Positions 49,369 through 61,757 of a stretch of 64,000 nt of DNA are shown in pieces (the stretch's first letter is position 1; every line of letters begins with the position of its first letter). This DNA comes from CAYQQQ01 sp964420125 (lineage in GTDB: Bacteria; Actinomycetota; Acidimicrobiia; Acidimicrobiales; Microtrichaceae). The stretch spans positions 62,001 through 126,000 of the forward strand of contig CAYQQQ010000011.1 in NCBI GenBank assembly GCA_964420125.1, read 5' to 3'. The translations under genes were made by a program, and so were the position numbers. The notes below the pieces were generated by a model that saw nothing but the letters and a program-made list of their open reading frames with translations, had not been told where the DNA came from and made no database searches.

Positions 49369-51858
49369 ATGGCGAAGGCGCTCGGTGACATCGTGGTGGT
49401 GGAGCTCACCACCGAGCTGTGGTCGGCTCTCGGTGCCGCCCTGCTCGGCGACTTCGGCGCCGAGGTGATCCGGGTGGAGGACCTGTCGCGGCCTCCCCGT
49501 GATCCCGACCGCGACGGCACCTGCCCCGTGGCGCCCTTCGATGCGGACGCCGAGCTCGTGCAGCGCAACAAGCGCAGCGTGGGCCTGGACCTGCGTCAGC
49601 CCGCCGCCGGGGAGGTGCTCGCCGCGCTGCTGGCCCGGGCCGACGTCCTGCTCACCGACCTGCCCTTCGCGGAGCTCGAGGCCTGTGGGCTGGCCTATGA
49701 CGACCTGGTGGGCGCCAACCCCGGCCTGGTCTACGTGCGGGGCTCGGGCTTCGGTCCCCGTGGCCCCGCCCGAGACCTGCGCGCGCTCGACGAGCTGGCC
49801 GCCGCCCGCACCGGGGTGATGCCCACCCTGCCCCAACCGGGAGAGCCTCCCGTGTACGCCGGGGCGGGCCAGATGTACACGGCGGTGATGCTGGCCTTCG
49901 GGGCCATGGTGGCGCTGCACCACCGGGCCGAGACGGGGGAGGGCCAGGTCGTCGACGCCTCGCTCTTCGCCGGCAACATGTACGGCTCGTCGCTGATGAT
50001 CGACGCCTACATGGCCATGCGCGACGACCGCCTCTCGGTGCCCGTGTCGCGCCTCGATGCCGGCAACCCGATGAGCGGGGCCGGCCTCGCCTATCCCACT
50101 TCCGACGGTCGCTGGGTCACCCTCACCATGCCCGACACCGATCGTTGGTGGCCCGGGTTCTCCGAGGTGATGGGCATCGCCGTCGACGACCCTCGCTTCG
50201 ACACCCACGACAAGCGCTGCGGGGAGGGCCGCCGAGAGCTGATGGCCATCCTCGAGGAGCGCTTCTCGCAGCAGCCGGGTGGCTACTGGCGGGAGCGCTT
50301 CGACGAGGCGCGCCTGTCGGCGGACATCATGGAGCGCTACGAGTACGCCGCCGAGTACGCCCAGGCGGCGCTCAACTCCTACATCCTCGGCCTGGAGCAC
50401 CCCAGCTACGGTCGGTACCAGAGCCTCGGGTTCCCCATCCACCTCGGGGACACCCCCGCACGGCTCCGTCGCATGGCGCCCGGGCTCGGACAGCACACCG
50501 CCGAGGTGCTCCAGGAGCTGCTGGGCCGCCCGGACGCGGAGATCGCCGAGATGGAGAGCGCCGGCGTCGTGGGGACGGTGCGCGCCGCCGATGCTGCGCC
50601 AGCGGGCCCCGGCGGCCAGTCCCGCGAGCCTGCCGTCCCGGAGCCGGCCCCGCGGGGTGCGCTCGACGGGGTGCGGGTGCTGGACCTGACCGTCTGGTTC
50701 CAGGGGCCCGTGTGCGCCCAGCACCTCGCCGACTTCGGTGCGGAGGTGATCCACGTCGAGCGCCCGGAGTACGGGGACCCGGCCCGGGGCGTGCGCAGCA
50801 TCAACGCCATCCCCGTCGCGGAGTGGAACCAGTACTTCCTGGTCACCAACCGCAACAAGCGCTCCATGGCCATCGACCTGAAGGCCGACGCCGGCCGGGA
50901 GCTGCTGTACCGCCTGGTGGCCCAGGCGGACGTGTTCCTGTGGAACCAGTCGATGGACAACCTCGGTCCGCTCGGCCTCGACTACGCGACCCTGTCGGCC
51001 ATCAACCCGAAGCTGATCTACGCCACCAACAGCGGCTACGGCCACCGGGGCTCCAACAAGCCGGCCTTCGACATGACCGTGCAGGCCCTCACGGGGATCA
51101 TGACCCGCCTCGGCGAGCCCGGTCAGCCGCCGATCTACCTGGGCCTCGGGGGCGGTGACGCCTTCGGCGGGCTCATGTCGGCGTTGGGCATCGTGACGGC
51201 GCTGCACCACCGGCGAGCGACCGGGCGAGGCCAGTACCTGGACGCGTCGCTGCTCGGCTCTCAGCTGTTCCTGGCGGTGCCCAGCCTGCAGCGCTTCCTC
51301 GCCACCCACGACCCGTGCTACGCGGACCAGCACTCGCGGCTGCGGGCCCGCAACCCCCTGTGGAACCGCTACCGGGGCGAGGACCGCTGGATGTTCATGT
51401 GCCAGGAGAACACCGACGAGGGCTTCGCCGCCGTGTGCGCCGCCACGGGCGCCGACCACCTGGCCGGAGACGCCCGCTTCGCGTCCGTGGCCGGGCGCGC
51501 CGCGGAGCACGAGGCGCTGATCGAGGAGCTCGACGCCCTCTTCGCCGGGCGGCCGGCGGGGGAGTGGGTCGGCCGCCTCCTCGAGCACGGCGTCCCGGCT
51601 GCACCGATCGTCGACTTCCGCGACCTGGCCGTCGACGAGCAGGCGTGGGCCAACGACTACCTGCTGCGAGCCCCCTGCGCGGAGGCCGGCGGCGACGTGG
51701 AGCTCCGCGGGCTCCCCGTCACCCTGAGCCGCACGCCGGGGAGGGTGCAGCCCCTCGGCCTGGAGCTGGGCCAGGACACCGAGCTGATGCTGTTCGACAC
51801 CTTCGGGATCTCCTGGGACGAGATCGCCGAGCTCAAGGCTGCGGGCGCGATCCCATGA
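49369..51858 (+). CDS. Double-domain class III CoA-transferase
   Basis: This 829-residue protein is made of two CaiB/Frc domains in tandem. The first (about 1-400) opens ALGDIVVVELTTELWSALGAALLGDFG and has AEVIRVEDLSRPPRDPDRDG; the second (about 425-825) opens LDGVRVLDLTVWFQGPVCAQHLADFG with AEVIHVERPEYGDPARGV. A short Ala/Pro linker joins them. Class III enzymes normally form interlocked homodimers, so the fusion probably folds as an intramolecular dimer. ATG 49369 precedes the family N-terminus. The next gene, another CoA-transferase, overlaps its stop by four bases. Confidence 0.85.
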   Translation: MAKALGDIVVVELTTELWSALGAALLGDFGAEVIRVEDLSRPPRDPDRDGTCPVAPFDADAELVQRNKRSVGLDLRQPAAGEVLAALLARADVLLTDLPFAELEACGLAYDDLVGANPGLVYVRGSGFGPRGPARDLRALDELAAARTGVMPTLPQPGEPPVYAGAGQMYTAVMLAFGAMVALHHRAETGEGQVVDASLFAGNMYGSSLMIDAYMAMRDDRLSVPVSRLDAGNPMSGAGLAYPTSDGRWVTLTMPDTDRWWPGFSEVMGIAVDDPRFDTHDKRCGEGRRELMAILEERFSQQPGGYWRERFDEARLSADIMERYEYAAEYAQAALNSYILGLEHPSYGRYQSLGFPIHLGDTPARLRRMAPGLGQHTAEVLQELLGRPDAEIAEMESAGVVGTVRAADAAPAGPGGQSREPAVPEPAPRGALDGVRVLDLTVWFQGPVCAQHLADFGAEVIHVERPEYGDPARGVRSINAIPVAEWNQYFLVTNRNKRSMAIDLKADAGRELLYRLVAQADVFLWNQSMDNLGPLGLDYATLSAINPKLIYATNSGYGHRGSNKPAFDMTVQALTGIMTRLGEPGQPPIYLGLGGGDAFGGLMSALGIVTALHHRRATGRGQYLDASLLGSQLFLAVPSLQRFLATHDPCYADQHSRLRARNPLWNRYRGEDRWMFMCQENTDEGFAAVCAATGADHLAGDARFASVAGRAAEHEALIEELDALFAGRPAGEWVGRLLEHGVPAAPIVDFRDLAVDEQAWANDYLLRAPCAEAGGDVELRGLPVTLSRTPGRVQPLGLELGQDTELMLFDTFGISWDEIAELKAAGAIP

Positions 51859-53105
51859 GCACAGGCGACAGCCCGATGAGCACGGCTGGCGAACCGGCGC
51901 GCCCCGGGCCGCTCGGCGACCTGCGGGTGCTGGAGATCTCCACGATGATGGCCGGCCCCTACGCCGCCACCTTGCTGGGGGATCTCGGCGCAGACGTCAT
52001 CAAGGTGGAGTCCCCCCGCGGCGACGACAGCCGTCACCTCGGTCCCCGTCGGGGGGAGGAGCGCTCCGCGTTCCTGAGCCTGAACCGCTCCAAGCGGGGC
52101 ATCGTGTTGGACCTGCAGCGCGAGGACGCCCGTGAGGTGTTCGGACGCCTGGTGGCCACCGCGGATGTGGTGATCACCAACATCCGAGAGCCCGCCCTGT
52201 CCTCGCTGGGTCTCGACTACGACGCCGTTCGGGCGCACCGTGACGACATCATCTGGATCGGGGTCACCGCCTTCGGGGTGGACGGCCCCTACGCCGGCCG
52301 GCCCGGCATCGACTTCCTCATCCAGGGCTACGGCGGCCTGCTCGCGCTCACCGGCGAGCCCGAGGGGGAGCCCGTTCGGGTGACCGTGCCGCTCATCGAC
52401 ACCCTCACCTCGGTGCTGGTCACCACGGCGGCGCTGGCGGCGCTGCACCACCGGAGCGCCACCGGCGAGGGTCAGCGCATCGACGTGTCCCTGCTGGACG
52501 CGCTCATCCACGCCCAGGCCTCCGGCCTCGGCAGCTACCTCGTCACCGGTGAGGAGACGCCGCGGGTCGGCAACCGCAGCCTCTACTTCGCCCCCTCGGG
52601 CATCTACGGCACCGCCGACGGTCGCAAGGTCGTCATCACCTGCCCGTCCCAGCGGTTCTTCGAGAAGCTCTGCGGGGCCCTGGAGGTCGACTGGGTGGAC
52701 GAGGAGCGCTTCGCCACCATCGACGCCCGGATGGCCAACCAGGACGACCTCGACGAGGTCATCGACCACCGTTGCGGCGAGCTCGACGCGGACGAGCTCA
52801 TCGACCGCCTGGTTGCTGCCGACGTCCTGTGCGCCCCGATCCTGGGGGCGCGTGAGGTCACCGAGGATCCCCAGGTCCGCCACAACGACATGGTCGTGAG
52901 CACCGAGCACCAGAGCCTCGGACCGGTGTCGGTCACCGGCGTGCCCCTCCACTTCGGCGCCACCCCGGGTGCCGTCGCCCTGCCCCCGCCGCGCCTCGGC
53001 CAGCACACCGCCGAGCTCCTCGCCGAGCTGGGCTACGGGGAGGTCGAGGTGAGCGAGCTGCTGGCCAGCGGTGCCGCCCGCACCGCCCCTCCACCCGCCC
53101 AGTAA
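51855..53105 (+). CDS. Class III CoA-transferase (CaiB/Frc family)
   Basis: This 416-residue enzyme has LGDLRVLEISTMMAGPYAATLLGDLG, ADVIKVESPRGDDSRHLGP, FLSLNRSKRGIVLDLQREDAREV, DVVITNIREPALSSLGLDY and the Asp-bearing GRPGIDFLIQGYGGLLALTG. Of the CoA-transferases in this window it is the most canonical. It overlaps the double-domain gene (ATGA), and an alternative ATG at 51876 exists within the variable N-terminus. A strong 18-bp inverted repeat follows its stop codon, so the two-gene operon likely ends here. Confidence 0.87.
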   Translation: MSTGDSPMSTAGEPARPGPLGDLRVLEISTMMAGPYAATLLGDLGADVIKVESPRGDDSRHLGPRRGEERSAFLSLNRSKRGIVLDLQREDAREVFGRLVATADVVITNIREPALSSLGLDYDAVRAHRDDIIWIGVTAFGVDGPYAGRPGIDFLIQGYGGLLALTGEPEGEPVRVTVPLIDTLTSVLVTTAALAALHHRSATGEGQRIDVSLLDALIHAQASGLGSYLVTGEETPRVGNRSLYFAPSGIYGTADGRKVVITCPSQRFFEKLCGALEVDWVDEERFATIDARMANQDDLDEVIDHRCGELDADELIDRLVAADVLCAPILGAREVTEDPQVRHNDMVVSTEHQSLGPVSVTGVPLHFGATPGAVALPPPRLGQHTAELLAELGYGEVEVSELLASGAARTAPPPAQ

Positions 53106-53125
53106 CCCCCCCCCACCCCCTGTAC

Positions 53126-53186
53126 CCCCGCCAACTGTCCGCTCTCGCGCACAGGAGGAGTTCGTGACAGCGGACAGTTGGCGGGG
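53126..53186. terminator. 18-bp perfect inverted repeat
   Basis: CCCCGCCAACTGTCCGCT (53126-53143) is the exact reverse complement of the bases at 53169-53186, with a 25-base spacer. It begins 20 bases after the CoA-transferase stop. No T-run follows. It is long for a plain terminator and could equally be a mobile intergenic repeat. Confidence 0.5.
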
Positions 53187-53190
53187 CTGC

Positions 53191-53225
53191 TCCTGCTGGG
53201 TGGTAGCAGGATCTATCCAAGCGGT
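53191..53225. promoter_or_regulatory. Operator pair 6, before the KstD-like gene
   Basis: A right half-site TGGT (53201-53204, centre 53199.5) and a full TCCA-AG-CGGT (53216-53225, centre 53220.5) are again 21 bp apart. The first half-site forms the loop of a hairpin with arms TCCTGCT and AGCAGGA (53191-53211). Confidence 0.5.
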
Positions 53226-53291
53226 CGGAAAGGACTATCATCCGGTGGCCGTGCGCCGACGCGGGGCGCACCAGGACGACGGGGGTGTGAC

Positions 53292-54941
53292 GTGGCCGAT
53301 GACCTGTTCGACTTCGAGGCCGACGTGCTGGTGGTGGGCACCGGGGGCGCAGGCTTCTCCGCAGCGGTGACCGCCGCTGTGGAAGGCGCCTCGGTGGTCA
53401 TGTTCGAGCGCAACGACCACATCGGGGGCACCACCGGCGCCTCCGGCGGCACCGCCTGGATCCCCAACAACTCGTCCCTGCGGGCCCAGGGCAAGGAGGA
53501 TCCCCGCGACGACGCCATCGCCTACATGTGCCGGTTGTCGTTCCCGCAGTACTACTGCCCGGGCCATCCCACCCTCGGCCTGCCGGAGGACCTCTACGAG
53601 CTGATCGCCAACTTCTACGACAACGGCGACAAGGCCATCGACTACCTCGTCGCAGCCGATGTCCTGGACGTGATGGCCGACACCCGCCCGCTGGACTTCG
53701 AGAACCCCACCCAGATGCCCTCCGGCAACCTTCTCGCCGGCTTCCCCGACTACGGCGCCGAGCTGCCCGAGGAGCGCCTCCCCACCGGCCGCCACATCTT
53801 CCCCACACCGGGCACGCCGGGCATGGTCGAGCAGTTCGAGAACGGGGCGAAGGCCAAGGGCGTCGAGATCGCGATGAGTCGCCAGGTCACGGGGATCCTG
53901 CGCAACGACGACGGCGAGGTCGTCGGGCTGGAGCTGCGCTACGGCCACATCGCGGAGCTCGCCAGGGCCCGCAAGGGCGTGATCTTCGCCTCCGGGGGCT
54001 TCGCCCACAACCCGGAGCTGGTGCGCCGCCACATCCCCGGGCGCATCTACGGCACCTGTGCCACCCTGGGCGCCCAGGGCGACTTCGTGCGCCTCGGCGC
54101 CGAGGCGGGGGCGAAGCTCGGCAACATGAACAACGCCTGGCTCAAGCAGGTGCCCCTCGTCTCCGCCTTGCGCTCGCCCACGCCCCCCAGCGTGTGGCTG
54201 CCGTGGGGCGACGCCATGATCCACGTGAACAAGTACGGCCGCCGTGTGGTCGACGAGAAGATGCCGTACCACGACCGCAGCAAGGCCCACTCCGTGTACG
54301 ACCCCACCAAGCGGGAGTACCCCAACCTGGCGCTGTTCATGATCTACGACGACACCGTCGCCAGCTCCGAGAGCTTCGCCGGCATGCGCCAGCCCATGCC
54401 CCGCCCTGACGAGTCGGCCGAGTTCGTGATCCAGGGCGAGGACTGGGACGACCTCATCGCCAAGGTCGACGCCGAGCTTGCTGCCGTCGAGGAGCACACG
54501 GGAGCCCTGCGGCTGGACTCGTCCTTCAAGGCCGGCCTGGCGGCCACCATCGAGCGGTTCAACGGGTTCGCCGCCACCGGGGAGGACCTCGACTTCGGTC
54601 GGGGCCAGGCACCGATCGGTCGGGCCTGGAACGGTCCCAATCGCGAGGGCTCGCCCAACCCGACGATGGCGCCGTTCGCCGAGGAGGGCCCCTACTACTG
54701 CATCATCCTGGTCTGCGGCATGCTCGACACCAACGGCGGCCCGGTCATCGATGCCGGTGCCCACGTGCTGGACAACGACGGCAACCCCGTCCCCGGCCTC
54801 TACGGTGCGGGCAACTGCGTGGCCTCACCGGCCGGGCAGGGCTACTGGGGCCCGGGCGCCACCATCGGCCTCGGCATCACCTACGGCCACCTCGCCGGTC
54901 GCCACGCTGCGGCCGAGCCGGAGAAGCGCTTCGACGTGTGA
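53292..54941 (+). CDS. FAD-dependent dehydrogenase, KstD / fumarate-reductase flavoprotein family
   Basis: This 549-residue flavoprotein starts near GTG 53292 (VADDLFDFEADVLVVGTGGAGFSAAVTAA), with the dinucleotide fold at residues 10-40 and ERNDHIGGTTGASGGTAWIP for flavin contact. It ends YGAGNCVASPAGQGYWGPGATIGLGITYGHLAGR, the arrangement seen in 3-ketosteroid delta-1-dehydrogenases. It would introduce a double bond into a ring ketone or reduce one. KstD identity is not certain: many relatives act on other cyclic ketones. It stands alone between operator pair 6 and a region of terminator hairpins shared with the convergent BadI-like gene. Confidence 0.78.
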   Translation: MADDLFDFEADVLVVGTGGAGFSAAVTAAVEGASVVMFERNDHIGGTTGASGGTAWIPNNSSLRAQGKEDPRDDAIAYMCRLSFPQYYCPGHPTLGLPEDLYELIANFYDNGDKAIDYLVAADVLDVMADTRPLDFENPTQMPSGNLLAGFPDYGAELPEERLPTGRHIFPTPGTPGMVEQFENGAKAKGVEIAMSRQVTGILRNDDGEVVGLELRYGHIAELARARKGVIFASGGFAHNPELVRRHIPGRIYGTCATLGAQGDFVRLGAEAGAKLGNMNNAWLKQVPLVSALRSPTPPSVWLPWGDAMIHVNKYGRRVVDEKMPYHDRSKAHSVYDPTKREYPNLALFMIYDDTVASSESFAGMRQPMPRPDESAEFVIQGEDWDDLIAKVDAELAAVEEHTGALRLDSSFKAGLAATIERFNGFAATGEDLDFGRGQAPIGRAWNGPNREGSPNPTMAPFAEEGPYYCIILVCGMLDTNGGPVIDAGAHVLDNDGNPVPGLYGAGNCVASPAGQGYWGPGATIGLGITYGHLAGRHAAAEPEKRFDV

Positions 54942-54957
54942 GCAGCCCGCGCTGGCT

Positions 54958-55033
54958 GCCTTCAGGTCGACACTGAAGGCAGAGCGGATCCCATGAGGTC
55001 CTCTGTGCCTCCAGAGCTGATCCGAAGGCACAG
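54958..55033. terminator. Hairpins between convergent genes
   Basis: GCCTTCAG (54958-54965) pairs with CTGAAGGC (54973-54980) around a 7-base loop. CTGTGCCT (55003-55010) pairs with AGGCACAG (55026-55033) just beyond. They separate the KstD-like gene from the minus-strand MenB/BadI-like gene. Confidence 0.6.
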
Positions 55034-55067
55034 GAGCGCGCCCACGACGCGTGGAGGCTGAGGTGGT

Positions 55068-55958
55068 TCAGTCGTGTGAGGCGTCGCCCGCCTCGTACTC
55101 CGCCAGGAACTGGGCGCGCAGCTCGGCCTCCCGTTCGCGAAGGTCCCAGAAGCGGGCCGGGCGCTTCTCGGTGAAGGCCGCGCCACCCTCCTTGCCCTCG
55201 GGCATGTCGAACCAGTCTGGGTAGAACTGGCTCGAGATCACGCCCATCTCCTCGTAGCCGTCCATCTCCTGGTCGAAGGCCGCCTTGAGGATCTCGATGC
55301 ACCCGGGGCTCACCGCCAGCAGCTCCTCTGCCCAGGCGTCGATGGCGTCGTCGAGCTCGTCCAGCGGGACCACCTTGTTCACCAGGCCCATCGCCAGCGC
55401 CTCGTCCGCGGTGTAGCGCCGGCAGAGCATCCACATCTCCCTGGCCTTCTTCGCCCCGACCACCTTGGTGAGGTACGGCACGAAGAATCCGTCCGCCGGG
55501 CTGGAGACCTTGGGCCCGGCCTGGCCGAACTTCGCGTCCTGCGAGGCGATCGTGAAGTCGCAGCAGTAGGCCATGTGGTTGTGGCCGCCGAGGCAGTAGC
55601 CCTGCACCCGGGCCATCACCGGCTTGCGCGACAGGCGGATCAGTCGGTTGTGGGGGTAGCGGTTGTAGAACGCGGCGCGCAGGCCCCACCGCTCCCACTC
55701 CACGTCCCCGCCGGCGCCGAAGTTCCGACCGGCACCCGCCACCACGATCATCCCGATCGAGGTGTCGTGGTTGGCGTCGTAGAAGGCCCGGAACATCTCC
55801 TCGACCGTGGCCACGGTCATCGTGTTGTACTGGTCGGGCTTGTCGATCGTGACCCGGGCGATCCCACCACCGAGCTCGGCGTGGTGCTTCTTGTCGTAGC
55901 GGATCTCGGCGAAGTCGAACCCCTCGCCCTCGACGGCTGCCCACTCGCTCCAGGCCAT
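55068..55958 (-). CDS. MenB/BadI-like crotonase (ring-forming or ring-cleaving CoA hydrolase type)
   Basis: This protein has 296 residues from ATG 55958, chosen because GAGGAG lies five bases upstream. The crotonase core has VTIDKPDQYNTM, AGAGRNFGAGGDVEWE and GYCLGGHNHMAYCCDFTIA. The block FGQAGPKVSSPADGF followed by VGAKKAREMWMLCRRY and ALAMGLVNKVVPLDEL is characteristic of the MenB/BadI branch: naphthoate synthase and 2-ketocyclohexanecarboxyl-CoA hydrolase. No other menaquinone gene is near, so a BadI- or EchA20-like ring-opening role fits this catabolic setting better. Operator pair 7 overlaps its ribosome site. Confidence 0.78.
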   Translation of the reverse strand: MAWSEWAAVEGEGFDFAEIRYDKKHHAELGGGIARVTIDKPDQYNTMTVATVEEMFRAFYDANHDTSIGMIVVAGAGRNFGAGGDVEWERWGLRAAFYNRYPHNRLIRLSRKPVMARVQGYCLGGHNHMAYCCDFTIASQDAKFGQAGPKVSSPADGFFVPYLTKVVGAKKAREMWMLCRRYTADEALAMGLVNKVVPLDELDDAIDAWAEELLAVSPGCIEILKAAFDQEMDGYEEMGVISSQFYPDWFDMPEGKEGGAAFTEKRPARFWDLREREAELRAQFLAEYEAGDASHD

Positions 55959-55966
55959 GACCACTC

Positions 55967-56000
55967 CTCACCATCTGGTAGCAGAACCTCTCCAGTTGGA
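55967..56000. promoter_or_regulatory. Operator pair 7, before the BadI-like gene
   Basis: CTCACCATCTGGTAGC (core ACCA-TC-TGGT, centre 55974.5) overlaps the minus-strand ribosome site GAGGAG. A perfect TCCA-GT-TGGA (55991-56000, centre 55995.5) lies 21 bp away. Read on the minus strand the first is GCTACCAGATGGTGAG, nearly identical to the site at 26179. Confidence 0.7.
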
Positions 56001-56007
56001 CCGCAGC

Positions 56008-57017
56008 TTAGGGCGACGGCCAGCTCGTCAGGGCATGGCGGTACCAGGCGCGCTCGTAGGCTTCCGGCTCGGCAACGTTGCCGGCGCTCATCGCCCCTCG
56101 CGCCTGGGCGACCGAGGTGTACCCGTGTCCGGTCAACCGCTGGAGCATCCCCTCGATCAGCACTTCCACGTGATCGGGGCCGGACGCCAGCAGGGCCGAG
56201 GTCACCATCACCACGTCGGACCCCACCAGCAGGGCCTTGGTGGCGTCGTCACCGGAGTGGACGCCGCCGCTGAGCGCCAGCGAGCAGTCGACGCGATCGC
56301 GCAGGAGGGCCACCCATCGCAACGGCAACAAGAGCTCCGAGGGGGTCGAGAGGTGGACATGGTCGACGATGACCAGCCGATCGAGGTCGACGTCGGGTTG
56401 CACGAAGCGGTTGAACAGCACCAGTCCGGCCGCGCCCGCCTCCACGAGGCGCACCGCCAGGTCGGTCAGCGCCGAGAACCACGGTGACAGCTTCACCGCG
56501 ACCGGCACCTCCACCTCGGCGACCACCTCGGCGACGAGCTCCACGAGGCGCTGCTCCACGTCGAGGGCGCTCAGCTGCGGGTCCGCGGCGACCACGTACG
56601 GGTTCAGCTCGATGGCCGCCGCGCCCGCCCCGGCCATCATCGCCGAGTACTCCAGCCACCCCCCGGGCGTCACCCCGTTCAACGATCCGATCACAGGGAC
56701 CTCCAGGGCGTCGGCGGCGGCTTCGAGGTGGCGCAGGTAGGGGGTGGGGCCGGTGCGGTACTCGTCCACCTCGGGAAGGTAGGTGGCGGCTTCCACGAAG
56801 GTCCCCGCACCCTGGTGCAGCAGCCGTTGCAGCTCCTGCGCATCGCGCTCGATCTCCTCTTCGTACAGGCTGGGCAGCACGATCGCCCCGATGCCGGCGT
56901 CCTGTGCCGAGCGCATGGCATCGAGATCCCACCACAGCGGTGACGCCGACCCGACCACCGGCGAGGCGAGGTCGAGTCCGAGGTAACGGGATCGCAGCTC
57001 GACGGTGATCTCCTCGG

Positions 57018-57021
<4 letters not shown>
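56008..57021 (-). CDS. Dihydroorotate-dehydrogenase-like flavoprotein associated with PFOR
   Basis: This 337-residue TIM-barrel protein has the DHOD fold: LGLDLASPVVGSASPL, VIGSLNGVTPGGWLEYS, IELNPYV, VAVKLSPWF and LALSGGVHSGDDATKALLVGSDVVMV, which hold the FMN. The pyrimidine-pathway active-site segment is not obvious, and proteins of this kind commonly lie next to pyruvate:ferredoxin oxidoreductase genes in bacteria. It overlaps the PFOR gene by four bases (ATGA) and is translated after it. It may supply or accept electrons for PFOR; its reaction is unknown. Confidence 0.8.
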
Positions 57022-60725
<3,704 letters not shown>

Positions 60726-60790
60726 CGGTCCTCCGCGTCGGGCCGAGCCGGTCCGCGGGGATGGACCGGTGCGGTGCCCGGTCCCCAGTC

Positions 60791-60884
60791 TGCACCCTTG
60801 GAGATGTTTGCGGGTGCACGGATGCGGGGTCGCGAGGACTGGAACCGGTTCTCACCAAATGGTAGTAATAGCTAACCAAGACGA
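60791..60884. promoter_or_regulatory. Operator pair 8 and palindromes between the PFOR and ETF operons
   Basis: CTCACCAAATGGTAGT (core ACCA-AA-TGGT, centre 60858.5) is a full operator. A half-site ACCA at 60875-60878 puts a second centre at 60879.5, 21 bp away. Directly before it lies the perfect palindrome GAACCGGTTC (60842-60851). TGCACCC/GGGTGCA (60791-60818) is a small hairpin on the PFOR side. TTCTCA (60850) and TAACCA (60873) could be an ETF promoter. Confidence 0.65.
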
Positions 60885-60929
60885 CAGGTTCGGGTCGGGG
60901 GGCTCCCGACCGTCCGGGAGGCTGAGCCG

Positions 60930-61757
60930 ATGCGAATCGTGGTGTGCGTGAAGGAGGTGCTCGACCCCGACGCCGTCGGCGCCTACGCCGTCGCCGGGGG
61001 CCTGGTGATCGGCGATGACGGTCGCACGCTCACCCAGAGCACCATCCCCCGTCTCATGAACGCCTACGACGAGCAGGCGATCGAAGCGGCGTTGCGGCTG
61101 CGTGACGCTGGGTTGGACTGCACCATCGAGGTGGTGTCGGTGGGAACCGAGCTCACCGCCATGCTGCGCCACGCCTCGGCGCTCGGTGCCGACGGCGTCG
61201 TCGCCGTGGACGCCGACGCCGCGGCGCTCGACGGCCACGTCGTCGCCCAGCTCCTGGCCGGCCAGATCCAGGCGGGTGGCGGTGCGGACCTCGTGCTGTG
61301 CGGCCGCCAGGCCTCCGACGACGACCAGGGGGCGGTGCCGGCCATGATCGCCGAGCGCCTGGGCCTTCCCGTCGTGGGCGTCGCCCGCTCGGTCGAGGTC
61401 GCCGCCGGCGACAGCGCACCTGTCGCCCGGGTGGTGCGGGTCACCCCGGAGGGCGACGAGCTGGTCGAGGTCGACTGCCCGGCGGTGATCACCATCAGCA
61501 GCGAGCTGGGCGAACCCCGCTACCCGACGATGCCGATGAAGATGGCGGCGCGGAAGGTGGCACCGGCCGTGGTGGCCGCCGGCGAGCTGTCCCTGGACCC
61601 GACCGCGCTGGAGCCCAGGGTCCGCCTCGTCCGCCAGTTCGTCCCGGTGGTGCAGGGCGACTGCGAGATGATCGACGGGGAGACCCCTGCGGAGTGGGCC
61701 GACAACCTCGTGCGACGACTCATCGAGGAGAAGGTCCTGAAGGGGGCGCGGTCATGA
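60930..61757 (+). CDS. etfB: Electron transfer flavoprotein, beta subunit
   Basis: This 275-residue protein starts MRIVVCVKEVLDPDAVGAYAV and has DEQAIEAALRLRDAG, the AMP-binding DLVLCGRQASDDDQGAVPAMIAERLG, and the acyl-CoA-dehydrogenase recognition stretch EPRYPTMPMKMAARK. It pairs with the alpha subunit to carry electrons from acyl-CoA dehydrogenases, such as the pair at 19.5-21.7 kb, to the respiratory chain. Its position beside PFOR also allows a bifurcating role, but the sequence does not decide that. It overlaps the alpha gene by four bases (ATGA). Confidence 0.9.
   Translation: MRIVVCVKEVLDPDAVGAYAVAGGLVIGDDGRTLTQSTIPRLMNAYDEQAIEAALRLRDAGLDCTIEVVSVGTELTAMLRHASALGADGVVAVDADAAALDGHVVAQLLAGQIQAGGGADLVLCGRQASDDDQGAVPAMIAERLGLPVVGVARSVEVAAGDSAPVARVVRVTPEGDELVEVDCPAVITISSELGEPRYPTMPMKMAARKVAPAVVAAGELSLDPTALEPRVRLVRQFVPVVQGDCEMIDGETPAEWADNLVRRLIEEKVLKGARS

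Noticed and set aside
55068..55958. menB of menaquinone synthesis
   Set aside because: No other men gene is nearby and the gene carries the catabolic operator, so BadI-like is preferred, though not proven.
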